Made by a program: the position numbers and the translations under genes. A stretch of DNA of 64,000 nt from Daphnia pulex (taxonomy: Eukaryota; Arthropoda; Branchiopoda; Diplostraca; Daphniidae): NCBI RefSeq assembly GCF_021134715.1, contig NC_060025.1, forward strand, positions 7,812,001 through 7,876,000, written 5' to 3'. Each line of letters begins with the position of its first letter. Within the stretch, counting starts at the first letter, position 1. Below, piece after piece: positions 24,830 to 36,982 of the stretch. The notes beneath the pieces were generated by a model that had not been told where the DNA came from, searched no databases, and saw only the letters and a list, made by a program, of their open reading frames with translations.

Positions 24830-25112
24830 TATATAGAGAACCTGAAGCGCTGCCGGAGCAGGGAAAGTGAAATTGAGGAGGAGGGACTTGGACATTACTT
24901 CTGCTTCCATAGCCGCAGTCAGCTGCTGCATCGCACACGTGTGAAGTGAAAATATTTTTAGTTGGATACCGACCAAGGTACGAAAAAGCTAACATTAATT
25001 CAGGTGTCAACCAAACTACTTCCATTTTGGTTTCCAAATAGTCCAGAAACAAAGCTTCTGTTCACTCCCGATAGCTCGACCGTCAACAAACGCAACATCT
25101 AATCAGACAAAG
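24830..25112 (+). promoter_or_regulatory. Candidate promoter and 5' UTR exon of P4H-C
   Basis: TATATA at 24830-24835 is followed about 280 bases later by a good donor, AAG|GTAAGG, at 25112/25113. The P4H-C coding exon is preceded by an acceptor (ttttaaatag, ending 26918), so a 1.8-kb 5' UTR intron is plausible. No coding sequence is needed here. The transcript start is not pinned down. Confidence 0.4.
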
Positions 25113-26938
25113 GTAAGGTTTAAAAACAAGTTTAATCATTAAAACACACTATTTATTGTATTATTTTTTAAATATTACCTTTCCCGTAGCGTTGCATCAA
25201 CAGACATTACGTAGATTTAAAAAATTAAATTGATGCAGAGTGCAGATTTTATGTTTTAGAAACAAACATTCAAAACGTGTCAAAGCATCATCCGGAAAGC
25301 GGATTAATTTTTGCGCTGTCTATTATTTACCGCGAAATACGAAACAGATGTTTTTCCAAAAAAACTTTACGGCCTTTATTTAGCCAAATAAAATACCTAA
25401 CAATAACGCTCTAACAAAGTGTAAATAAAAGGCTACATTTTTGGTCATGCAGTGAGGAAGAGTCACCGTCTTTTTTATTACTTTATTCTTATTCTCATCG
25501 CAGTACGTATATCCCGAGGCTTATTTTTCTTGGCCAGACCCCAGACCGGGTTCTTTTTTCTTTCAAATAGATGTTGTCGTTGTCATGTGGATGCGCACGC
25601 ATTTTCTCCATCAAGCTATTTTTTATATACAGCAACGAAAGCAAATTCCCGCGAGCCATGCCAAGTAGCCTCCCAGGATCAAACACGTTATACACAATGA
25701 AATGCAATTCCGATGAAAACCGAAAGTTGAACTCTCTCCTTGACACAGAGCAATCAAAATATTGCTGAGCAATGCGGAAACTAATACGTGTCGATCTACA
25801 GCAATACTAATTTGCGCCGTATTTCTTTTAATCTCTTTATACCGAGAGGACAAAGACAAGATTCAAGGACGCGTTATTAAGATAATTCACTAAAAAATTT
25901 GACTATCAAATTAACTGGATTGAACTGGTTCTCAACGGTGCTACTATAGCATACAAATTGAGATCAATCTTTCAAGTAATTATAGCGCGAGTGAAATGAC
26001 TTTCCATGTCAATTGCGCTTGAGAGAATAAAGAAATAGTAATTTAGAAAATTTGAAAAATGACATGATGTGTTAGACAGCGATGCCAGCTTGCTACTTTG
26101 ATTCAGAGATTGTAAGGCTGCTGATGTTTGTGTTTGTTAACAAACGTTGGGTTTCCTGTTTGGATATTTCTTGAATTCAAATTTTTCTAGTACCTTAACC
26201 TGTAGCTATTTTCAAGGTGTTCAAGGTCGATTCAAATGAAAAGAAAAATTGGAATTGATGTAATGCTGAAAGAGATGGTTATAATAAATCAAAACCCAGC
26301 CTTGTTACTTGTTAGACAGCTTGTTTCACTACGTCCTTTGTTATCCGTCATGCCCCAACTTTCCTCCATCTTCCAGACTGACATTCGTCGGGGTTATGGA
26401 GTACCAACAATGACTAAATATTCACGCCGGGTATACTATTCGTTGCATGATGAATACTTCACAGAATGTTTTGAAAGATGTAGTTATTTTCCCATTATTT
26501 TTCTGTGGACGGAAGAGCTTTTTTTTTTAAAACGAAAGTGCTAGTTTTCTCACACGCCAAACAAAGAGCGAGAAATTTGTGCAAAAAATGACAGCTGTCA
26601 TGTACGTCATTCTGGCGGTGAAAATATCAGCACGTGAGATGAATTGCCTTTTATCTCAGCACGAACTATCCCTTCAGAAATTCTCACGCGCTGACGTAAT
26701 CATATGTATATACTAAACATGTCCGCATATCTGCGATGGATGAGATCTCATATATCTAACACTGCATTTTGTGTTGCGCTGTCTGGTTATTCTATTCGAT
26801 AGCTACTTTTTTTTCTTTGAAGCTTTATCATTGGTCGAAATAATTCGGAGTAAACGATTCAACAATTATTTTTTTAAAGTGTATATTTTAACAACACAAT
26901 TCTTTTTTTTTTAAATAGGCCTCGCGCTTGGCGTTGCG
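25113..26938 (+). other. Presumed 5' UTR intron of P4H-C
   Basis: AT-rich sequence running to the acceptor before GCCTCGCGCTTGG and the P4H-C ATG. Frames at 25452-25700 and 26236-26544 show no recognisable domain and are treated as chance. Confidence 0.4.
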
Positions 26939-29431
26939 ATGGTTGTTCCAATATACCTATCTGCACTCATCCTCATACTACAGTGCCATGCAGCTTGTGG
27001 TGAGATCTTTAGCTCGTTGGCAGACATGGAAGGCCTTGTTTCAACAGAATTCGAGCTGATGAAACAACTGGATAACTATATCCAGGAAGAGGAAATCCGT
27101 CTGAAGCGCTTAAGAGGGTATAAGACTTTATCTTGCATAACTGAAAGAAACGCCTTATTACCATGTTTGTCTTTGGCCAGATTTCTGGAGGAGTATGAAA
27201 ACAATCATCACGAAGCCAGCGAAGATGTCTCCAAGTACTTGGCAAATCCTCTGAACGCTTATTTACTAGTCAAGCGACTCACCTCTGATTGGAAGAAAGT
27301 AGAAGGTGTTATGACGCAAAATGCTGGCACCGGTATGCTGTTATTAGATAACATCATATAACTTCTAAACTCTATGAATTAATTGGATGCGTCCACAGCC
27401 TTTATGATCAACATCACTCAGCATCGGGGTTTGCTATACTTCCCATCTGATGAGGATTTGAATGGAGCAGCAGTAGCTCTTATGAGACTTCAGGACACCT
27501 ATAAGCTGGATACCCACGCTCTGGCTAACGGGGATCTGTTGGGCAAGAAATACTCTCGCCGGCTAACTGGTAAAGGCTTATTCAAAGCGATATCAAGTGT
27601 ACAATTTTCATTATGGCATTATTATTTGTATACAGCTGGAGATTGCTGGGAACTTGGTCGGCAGTCATACAACAACGGCGACCACTACCACACGGTTTTG
27701 TGGATGGGAGAGGCTTTGAACAAGTGGGACGACGAATCAAACAAAACTGTCACTCGAAATGAAATTCTTGAATATTTGGCCTTTTCTACTTTTAAACAAG
27801 GTGCGCAGGATATTAAATAGCGACAGAACATGAGCAGCTTTATAATTATTAATTATTAAAATCCAGGAAACGTCAAGGAAGCATTGCAGTTGACTAACGA
27901 ACTGCTCAAGATTGTTCCGTACCATCAACGCGCAATCGGCAACAAGAAACATTATGAAGACGTCCTTCGTCAACTCGGAGTAATCCCAGAGCACGGAAAG
28001 ACTGAGCAGTATGTTTAAAATCTATCTCTTTTGTTTTTTCTTATTGGTTGAGTTTAATCAATTCATTTTTTCAGTAGTAGTAGTGACATGGGCATGAGTG
28101 AACCATTTAACACGGCAAATCTCAAGTTGAAAAAACCTCCTGGAACTTTTGGTATTTCAAATGATCACTGGGATAAATATGAGAAGCTCTGCAGGTTAGA
28201 ATTTCCATAGTTGATTAGACTTATTAATATTTTTTTAAGCTAGATTTTATTTATTATATTTGAAGAGGAGAGAAGTTGATGGATCCTAAAATTGAAGGTC
28301 ATCTCCGATGCCGTTATGTAACCAATAACGAGCCCTACTTTTTCATTCAACCGCTGAAGATGGAAGAAGCGTTCCTCAAACCCCTTCTTGTAATTTATCA
28401 CGATGTTATCTTTGATGAAGAGATTGAAACCGTTAAGAAACTTGCTCATCCAAGGGTTAGTGATAACCTCAAATAATTATCTATCCATTTCGATTAATAT
28501 GTTAAAATTTCCAATCAACCGCCTATAGTTTAAAAGAACCACTGTTATGAACAGCGCAACGGGTAAACTCGAGACCGCCAAGTACCGTATATCTAAGGCG
28601 GCATTTTTGAAAAACGAAGAACACCATCACGTGTTGAAGGTTGGTCAAAAGAAAATTCAATTTACGTTCAACTATTTAAATTATGCTAACGCCATTTGGA
28701 TCAGATGTCTCGTCGAGTTGGTGCCATTACCGGACTTGACATGTCAACAGCTGAGGACCTCCAAGTTTGCAATTACGGCATTGGTGGTCATTATGAGCCT
28801 CATTTTGATTACGCCAGGGTAAAAACCATATCGCATAGTTAAGACAAAAGTGCTAAATTTTTAGTGTCTTAATTTTTGAATTATTTGTTTATGTTTTCTT
28901 CAACACTCAACAAAAACTTCCGGATTCCGACAGAAAAATGAAACCATTGGCTTCAATAAAGATTCAGGATGGCGTAATCGCATTGCCACTTGGTTATTCT
29001 ACGTGAGTTTCAATATAGCTTGCGTTACTTTTAATTACTTATCTTTAACATGGGACTTAGAGTATTGGGGTTACATTTTAGTCACTTATAAATTTCATGA
29101 ATGTTCCTATTTACAGATGAGTGATGTCGAGGCTGGTGGTGCAACCGTCTTCCCAGCGCTCAACGTCGCTCTGTGGCCGCAGAAAGGTAGCGCTGCCTTT
29201 TGGTACAACTTGTTTCCAAATGGCGAGGGTAACGAATTGACTCGCCACGCTGCTTGCCCTGTACTTACTGGATCCAAATGGGGTATGGCACATTATCGGA
29301 CTATAGGAATTTTGAATTTGGAAATTAATTTTTATTATTCTACAACCATTCCAGTTGCCAATAAATGGATTCACGAGAAAAATCAAGAACTACGGCGTCC
29401 TTGCGGTTTAACAGTCGACGCCGAAACATAA
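26939..29431 (+). CDS. P4HA: Prolyl 4-hydroxylase alpha subunit (P4H-C)
   Basis: Third P4H alpha paralogue, 551 residues, same strand as P4H-B. Exons: 26939-27117, 27181-27332, 27399-27569, 27636-27800, 27867-28008, 28075-28194, 28266-28455, 28529-28639, 28705-28818, 28934-29002, 29117-29282, 29355-29431. Signal peptide MVVPIYLSALILILQCHAACG. Catalytic residues are His443, Asp445, His515 and Lys525. Exon 6 is 120 bases against 105 in A, B and E, giving a longer linker with SSSDMGMSEPFNTANLKL. Exon 10 is 69 bases (23 residues) and single, with the GWxNRIATWLFY version; its 115-base upstream intron holds no second copy. The exon 4 donor is a weak GTGCGC. AATAAA is at 29620-29625, and the gene converges on P4H-D. 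Confidence 0.95.
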
Positions 29432-29619
29432 AGCCAATATTTCTAAATGAATCAATCATTTCTCAAGCAGTCTCGAAACTGTCCAGAATAATCTGGGATT
29501 ATTGCTCGCTCTACTGTGTTATCATGCACCTCCATGAAATGTTTTATTGGGGATCAGATCATCGGATCATGTTTATTTGTAGCCTACTACTTTTGATTCC
29601 GTCGCAAATTTTTGAATTA

Positions 29620-29625
29620 AATAAA
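29620..29625 (+). terminator. Poly(A) signal of P4H-C
   Basis: AATAAA lies 188 bases after the P4H-C stop. On the opposite strand an AATAAA at 29806-29801 serves the converging P4H-D, so the two transcripts end within about 200 bases of each other. Confidence 0.55.
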
Positions 29626-29840
29626 TTATTATCGGTATTTCCATTTGATTGCATTCATTTCCTATTTTCAAAATTGAATAAAACGTCCTCTGTGTGTTCA
29701 TCCATTTGGAATTATTAAAAGTCACAAATGAGAGAAATAAATATATTAAAAAAAAACACGGACGATCTAGCGTATCAAGGAAAAAATACAATTCATACGT
29801 TTTATTATTATTTCGTTGCTTATCATCAGACAACATAATT

Positions 29841-32398
29841 TCATGCATTAAATTGCAAATCACAAGGACGACGAAATTCTTGACTTCTCTCGTGAATCCA
29901 TTTGTTGGATACTAAAAAAAGAGTTGATAAGATAAGCAGGATTAATTCAAGGTATAAATTATTCTGTAAATTTGTTTAAAATTTCAGCTATACCCCATTT
30001 TGATCCAGTAAGGACGGGGCAACCTGCGTGGAGGGTGTCTTCGTCACCGTTTCCATTTGGACGCAAATTGTACCAAAAGGCAGCACTTCCTTTCTGTGGC
30101 CAAAGAGCTGCGCCAACAGCCGGAAAGACAGTCGCACCACCAGCCTCAACATCGCTCATCTATTTATCGGCGGGGAAAACGTATTTAAGCAAATAAAAAA
30201 AAAAAAATTACAGCAGTTAAGCAACGTTGCCTTTATAAACTAAACGCAAGGTGGCAAGATATGCGTGAAACTTCAACTGTTGTTATGAAGTTAGTCTTTT
30301 AGCTAACACACAGCGAAAATAATTATTTAAAAAAAACTTACGTAGAATAGCCAAGTAGCAATGCGATTGCCCCAGTCCAAATCTCTGGGACCGTGAATTT
30401 CCCCTTGCTATGGGCGTGAAAAAAATATATAACATCACCTTTTGGACAGCCAAATTACCGACTGTTGAAGACAACAGCATATAAAATTCCTACCCTGGCG
30501 TAATCAAAATGGGGCACATAGTGTCCACCGATTCCGTAATTGCAAACCTGCAAATCCTCAGAGGCGTCCATGTCCAGTCCAGTAATATCACCAACTCGTC
30601 TAGACATCTACAGAAAAAAAAATATAAAAAAGATATTCATGCCATAATTCAGCAAGAGGCTTATTTGCGATTTTTTCAACAAACCTTTAGTATGAGATTG
30701 TGCTCACTGTCTTTCAAAAAGGCCGCTTTGGCAATACGATACTGGACTGGCATACTTCTACCCGTGTCTCTGTCTGTAACACCGGTTCTCTTGAACTGGA
30801 TTATCGATGACCGAAATGTCACACAGTTATTCTTCTTATTAAAAATTAGATTTAGCGAATAATTTAGCCTACTCTTGGCTGAGCCAGCTTTTTGACGACG
30901 TCAATCTCGGCATCAAAGATAACACCGTGGTAAATGACAAGAAGTGGTTTGAGCAAGGCTTCCTCCATCTTAACGGGTTGAATGAAGAAGAACGGCACGT
31001 TATTGGTGACGTAACGACATCGGAGACGGCCTTCGACTTTGGGATCCAACAACTTTTCCCCTCTGAAGTGAGCCTGCACACGTTATTACACTCCGAGAAG
31101 AGCACAACTCCAAGACAAATTTCACCTGCATAGTTTTTCATAATTATCCCAGTGATCTCTCCGCAATCCAAAGGTTCCAATTGATTTGTTCAATTTTAAT
31201 TTAGTAGTATTGAATCGCTCCTCCATGTTGCTGGCCCTGTAATTTTAAAATAGGATAATTAAATTCATTTAAAAAACGTGCAAGAATGAGCGACAGATAC
31301 TTCTCATCAGACACTCCCTGTTGAAAAAGGAGTTTTTCGTAGTGTTTGATGTTGTCAAGTGCTTGCTGATGATAGGGGACCATCTTGAGGAGCTCTCGAG
31401 TTAAGTGGAGGGCCTCTTTCACATTACCTGATTTCGAAACGCCTCGTTATTCCATTTCTGAGTCTATTAATAAAACAAATGATTTGTCACACCTTGTTTG
31501 TACGTCGAAAAGGCCAAATATCCGAGGATATCTTGGCGGGTGACAGTTTTGTTTGATTCGTCTTCAAATTTGTTCAAAGCTTCTGCCATCCAGAGAACCG
31601 TGTGGTAGTGGTCACCGTTGTTGTACGACTGCCGACCCAGTTCCCAGCAATCATCAGCTGAAGATAACCCAGTACATCAAGAGCAGTATACAAGGTAAGA
31701 TAAAATAAAAACAAATCTTCTTATATCTTTGTTTATTTTTACCTGTCAGTTGACGAGAGCTCTTCTTGCCCAAAACTTTGCCTTCGGCCAGGGCGTGAGT
31801 GTCTAGTTTATAAGTATCTTGGAGTCGCATAAGAGCAACGGCTGCCCCATTCAAGTCCTCCTCAGATGGGAAACGTAACGAGGTCCGGTGCTGAGTGATA
31901 TTCTTAATATAGACTGTATGTGCCAAATCGTTATATAGGGTCATTATAAATATAATGACGCAAGTCTTATTATTTACTGTACTATACCAGAACCAGCGTT
32001 CCGAGAAATGACTCGTTCAACTTTCTTCCAATCGGAGGTAAGACGCTTGACAAGTAAATACGCATTCACCGGACTGGCCAAAAACTTTGACACGTCCGCA
32101 CTGGCTTCCTGGTGCATTGTTTCGTATTCCTCTAGAAAACTGATGAAAATGTTACAAGGGTAAAAACAATATTGATTAAAAAATGACAGCTGTCGATGCG
32201 GAATCCCTACCTTCTTAATTGCTTCAATCTGATCTCTTCATCTTGAATGTAATTATCAAGGTGTCTCACAAGTTCCGACTCTGTCGACACCAGGCTCTCC
32301 ATATCGGCCAGCGCTGTAAACAGCTCGGAAGAAACAGTGTGCGATTGCAAGAGTAGGAAGAAGGCGAACATCCGTACGATAATTATCTCCATTTCCAT
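29841..32398 (-). CDS. P4HA: Prolyl 4-hydroxylase alpha subunit (P4H-D), divergent
   Basis: Fourth P4H alpha paralogue, 543 residues. Exons: 32398-32211, 32139-31988, 31913-31743, 31657-31493, 31427-31301, 31236-31126, 31062-30873, 30795-30685, 30607-30494, 30407-30342, 30159-29994, 29911-29841. The ATG at 32398 is preceded by an acceptor (ataatatag). Catalytic residues His438, Asp440, His509 and Lys519 are all present, so it is probably active. It is the most divergent copy: ADDCWELG instead of AGDCWELG, HYVPHFD instead of HYEPHFD, Leu instead of Arg or Gln before His509, a 127-base exon 5 and a C-terminus two residues shorter than P4H-A's. Its N-terminus (VRHLDNYIQ) is closest to P4H-A, and like P4H-A it is head-to-head with a ceramidase. 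Confidence 0.95.
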
Positions 32399-32718
32399 GC
32401 CTGCTATATTATATAAGGACAAATTAAATTTTAATAATTCTCGAATTCATTTCCAGATAATACGTGTCGAGTGCAATGTGGACGCTAAAATTGATACGTC
32501 ATCAAGGTAAGATTATTTATCTGGCGAGATCTATAGACGTTCAATAAGCTCAATATCGTTAGATAGCTTTGTGATAATCTATTTGTTATCCCATCACGAC
32601 CAAAACATGTTATTTACAATCTAATCTCGGCGTGATATCGTTCGATTTCTGTCCACCCATGACAACGGGGCAACGGGCAAAAGAAATCCTTCACGCTTGT
32701 CGATATAGTCGATAGTCG
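32399..32718. promoter_or_regulatory. Shared upstream region of P4H-D and CDase-2
   Basis: Only 320 bases separate the two start codons. WGATAR-type motifs are at 32517-32522 (TTATCT), 32561-32566 (AGATAG) and 32572-32577 (TGATAA). In arthropods GATA factors often drive gut genes, but that use here is inference. The palindrome-like gatatagtcgatagtcgat lies directly before the first CDase-2 ATG. No clear TATA box was found. Confidence 0.4.
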
Positions 32719-35700
32719 ATGGGGAGACGTGTCGGGAAAACCATGGAGCTACTTTTTCGCTTGGTCGTGCTGTCATCATTAGTTTGCCATGTATGTTTTG
32801 CTGAACCGTCTGTTTACCAAGTTGGCGCCGGAATTGCTGATGTCACGGGACCTGCGGCTGACATCAACATGGTATGTATTAGTTGGTGGCAACCTAGTTA
32901 TTACCTAGTTACCTAGTTTTGACAAATACAGATAGGAGTGGCTCTTTTCTATTAAAAAAACACCCCCTTTTACTCCTCTTTTGTTATGTTTGACCAAATT
33001 GAAGTATACTTTTAAAATAAAAGTACTTTTAAGGGGGAGGCTACTCAAAAGAAAAATGCCGCTGCTACCTTAATTTGTCGAAAACTAGGTAACTAGGTTG
33101 CCATCACTTGAGAATGTATACTATGTGTGTTTGTTTGTTATTCCGTAGAGTTTCTATATTGTGCGGAAGGCGTGATGCGTGCGTGAAATTGATAGAAATG
33201 TAGACCTATACTCTCAAGTCAGTAGTCTGGACCTTGAGATCTTTTTTTGAAAGGTTTTACAATTTCCTTATTTCGTTCAGACCCAAAAAATATTCACATG
33301 TAATCATTTTCTTCCTTGCCATCCAAATATGTTGGCTGCTTATCATGTACATGCAACAAATCGATAGCGCTAGATGAACGATAACTATTATTATTTAGAA
33401 TGTAATAATTTTGTAAGTATTCGCTAGCCCATTCCTAATTGAATCTGCTTTTATTAGATGGGTTACGCAAATCCGGCTCAACTGTCTGCCGGAATTCACA
33501 CTCGCCAGTACTCCCGAGCTTTCATAGTCGACGATGGATCCCAACGTGTCGTCTTTATCAGCGTGGATTGCGCGTTGATGGACCAAGTCATCAAAACCGA
33601 GGTGCGTATTTATAAAATTCCTTTGCTTAACCAGGCGAGTGTCATATTGTTAAATGTTGATTGCATCAAAGTCAGTCCAAAACTATTTGGATGGCTAGTT
33701 TTCTATTTCGCCATTTATTTGAACAGATATTTCCCTATTTTATTTTGTTTGGCCCTACATCAATTATTTACTTACGTTAACTGATAAGATGCTAAGCTGC
33801 CAGACACAATGGATTTTCCCACTATTTCACTGTAAACCAAATTAAAACGAACTTGTTCGTTGCACAGCACTCGACCAACGATGTTGGAAACGGGGGGAAT
33901 CAAGTTGATTCTATTGCGGTCGGTAGTCAACTGAAATTGTTTCGATACAATCACACGGAAGACGAGCATTTAACTATACAGGTAGCATAAGTTTAAGTCC
34001 CGCCTTCTCTTTCTTGTTTTCGCCCAGAGGCGCTCTTTTCTCGGCATCTATATCGAATAAAAAATAATAGCCTAGTTCCTTTTTTTGTGTGTGATGTTAT
34101 TCTTTTCCTTATCGAAAGAATTCTGATCATTTTTCGGTTTCGGCAAGTTGACGCAATAAGCGCAGAAACCGGTTTTGGTTCCTTTGGCTCTGGCGCATTT
34201 ATCATAGATTCACTTGAACACCTGTTAATTAATTCACTTGACATTTAATTAGGTCTCAAGGAGACTGGAGACAAAGTTCGAAGGCGTGTACACGGCCAAG
34301 AACGTGGTTATCAGTGGAACGCACACGCACTCGGGACCGGGCGGCTATCTTCAATATGTTCTCTTCCTCGTTACCAGCAAAGGATGGGTCCAGCAATCAT
34401 ACGATGCTTTGGTCCAAGGAATTGTACAGGTAAAATAAAAACTACAAAACATATTGTCTATAGCCTTCTGTGGTTTCAATAAATAGTTATCCGAACGTTT
34501 TACTTTTTTGACTCAAAGAGCGTCGAACGAGCTCACGACAACATGATTCCAGCAAACATCTATTACGCAAGCGATATTTTAATCGACGCCAACATCAATC
34601 GAAGCCCTGCCTCTTATTTGAACAATCCATCATGGGAAAGAGCCAAGTGAGTGTCACCTAATTTAAAATTAGCAGCTTCCCGCCAGGAATTTAATTTTTA
34701 AATCGCCATCACAGGTACACGTACAACACGGACAAGGATATGGTCCAGCTGAAATTCGTTTCGACAGCAGATGGCAAACCGATCGGCGTTATCAACTGGT
34801 ACGCCGTTCATTGCACCAGCATGAATAACACCAACCCGTACATTTCGTCGGACAACAAAGGCTATGCTGGGTTATTATTCGAGGCGGAAATCAACGGACC
34901 TGACATCATGCCAGGCAAAGTTCGTCATTATTTCGCTTTTTCCAATGTTATAACTCAATAAATAATTCACGACCGTCTGTGATGAACACAGGGTCCGTTT
35001 GTAGCGGCTTTCGCCAGTACCAATCTTGGGGATGTGTCGCCCAACACGATGGGAGCCAAGTGCATCGATACAGGACTCCCGTGTGATTTCGTGAGCTCTT
35101 CGTGCAACAACCGAACGCAGCTATGCATCGCTTTCGGACCCGGAAAAGACATGGTTGAAAGCACCCAAATTATCGGAGATAGGCAATTTCAAAAAGCTTG
35201 GGTAATTTTATTCGCGAGAAAATGGTGTTACATGAGAATCACCTAACATTATTCAAGTGTTTATACTCAAACAATTCGCTTTTGGTGTTGACAGAACATG
35301 TATGATGTAGCCAACACGGAGCTAGAAGCCCTGGAAGGTCCCGTTCAGTTCGCCCATCAATTTGTTGACATGCCCAATTACAACGTTGAGGTCCAAGATC
35401 CCGTCAATGGGCCAACGACGGTAAGAAATGAGGGTTAATGTAGTAGCTACAACAAATTATATAATTTCTTATGTATTTCAGGTGAAACTGTGCAAGCCGG
35501 CCATGGGCTACAGCTTCGCAGCTGGAACCACTGACGGACCTGGTGCCTTCGATTTCACACAGGGAGTGACTTCTCCCAACGACTTTTGGAATCTTGTGGG
35601 TTAGTTGAGATTTTATTTAGTTTTTATTTTATCAGTTTGATAATTTTGCTCAAATCGTTATATAGGTTCTGCGTTGGTTGAACCGAGCGAAGAAGTGAAG

Positions 35701-36982
35701 CAATGCCAATCACCCAAACCCGTTTTACTTTCAACTGGAGAGGTATTATTATTTTATTAACGCTAGCCCTTATATCTTTTTGCGTAAACATTTACTGAGC
35801 GAATTAGTTTCAATTAAAAATATATTTCCTAATACAGATTTCCTGGCCATACGCCTGGCATCCTGATATCGTGGAAACACAAATCTTGCGCATCGGGCAG
35901 TTCCTGATTGCGGCCGTTCCGGGTGAATTCACGACAATGGCCGGAAGACGCCTCCGCGACGCACTAAATTCCGAAGCCATTAATAACGGCGGGCCATCTA
36001 GCGTTAAGACAGTTATTGCCGGACTCTCTAACGGCTACACTCATTACATCACCACGTTTGAAGAATATCAGGTATAGTTTTCTGAATTATCTTCTTTTAA
36101 ATTACCAAATCAAATTATAGCGATTTGTGCGGTACAGATTCAACGATACGAAGGTGCCTCGACCATTTATGGACCGCATACTCATTCCGCTTACCTGGAT
36201 CAGTACAGGAAATTAACAAGAAGCATCTTCAAGGTATGAAATTTCTAAATGTTACGTCACTTTGGAAAAATTAACCTTCAAAAACTTCTATAATTGATAG
36301 AGTGAACCCGTAGACGATGGGCCGACTCCGCCGTTTTTGCTGGACGAGCAGATTTCCCTGGTACCTGGCGTCGTTTTCGATAGGCCGGCCTTCGAGCGCA
36401 AGTTCGGTGACTGTCTTGTTCAACCGTATCCGTTCGTGCGACCCAACGAGACTGTGACTGCGACATTCGTATGAATCCAACATGACTTAATTGTGTCACT
36501 TTTGTGATATTAAAGATTAATCTGAATTGGATTTGGATCGCCAGGTGGCCGGCCACCCGCGTAACAATCTGATGTTGGGAAATACTTTCATGACTGTGGA
36601 AGCCAAGCAATCCGATAATAGCTGGAAAGTCATCCGAACGGACGCTCATTTCGATACATTGTATAGGCTCACGTTGGTGTATAGGAGCATTGAACGCTTG
36701 TATTCATTTTCTCTACGTTCACTTTTAGTTTCTTTTGGGAAAGAACGTCAGCTGTTGGGCAGAGTGAGGCGCATTTGCGCTGGATCGTGCCAGCTGACAC
36801 TCCGGAAGGCGAATATCGCATTTCACACTTTGGCCATTACAAAAATATCGACGCAAGTGTTGTTCCATACTACGGCACCACCCAATCTTTTAGCGTAAGT
36901 TGATCGAACACAAAAACAAATTTTTTGTGTTGCTAATGTTTAATGTAATTGAATTAATTTCTAATAACAGGTTGGAGCTTAA
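32719..36982 (+). CDS. CDase: Neutral ceramidase (CDase-2)
   Basis: Second neutral ceramidase. Exons: 32719-32871, 33458-33601, 34253-34429, 34519-34646, 34715-34919, 34992-35201, 35295-35420, 35482-35599, 35666-35742, 35838-36071, 36138-36233, 36301-36468, 36545-36660, 36729-36894, 36971-36982, giving 709 residues from the first ATG. A second in-frame ATG at 32743 has better context (aaaaccATGG) and starts a tighter signal peptide, MELLFRLVVLSSLVCHVCFA, giving 701 residues. SGTHTHSGPGG has histidines 123 and 125; a further zinc-site histidine is His233, followed by Cys (NWYAVHCTSM); GDVSPN has Ser285. YEGASTIYGPHT looks more typical than the YEAGSVIYGPHT of CDase-1. Exon 8 is split by an intron absent from CDase-1. 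A possible 114-base cassette exon lies in intron 2. Confidence 0.95.
33868..33981 (+). other. CDase: Candidate cassette exon of CDase-2
   Basis: Inside intron 2, a 114-base segment is bounded by tgcacag and GTAGCA and is open in the phase of the flanking exons. It would insert 38 residues (HSTNDVGNGGNQVDS to the end EHLTIQ) between DQVIKTE and VSRRLETKF. Ordinary ceramidases have no insertion here, and I see no counterpart in CDase-1. A 38-codon open frame can arise by chance, so this is tentative. Confidence 0.35.
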
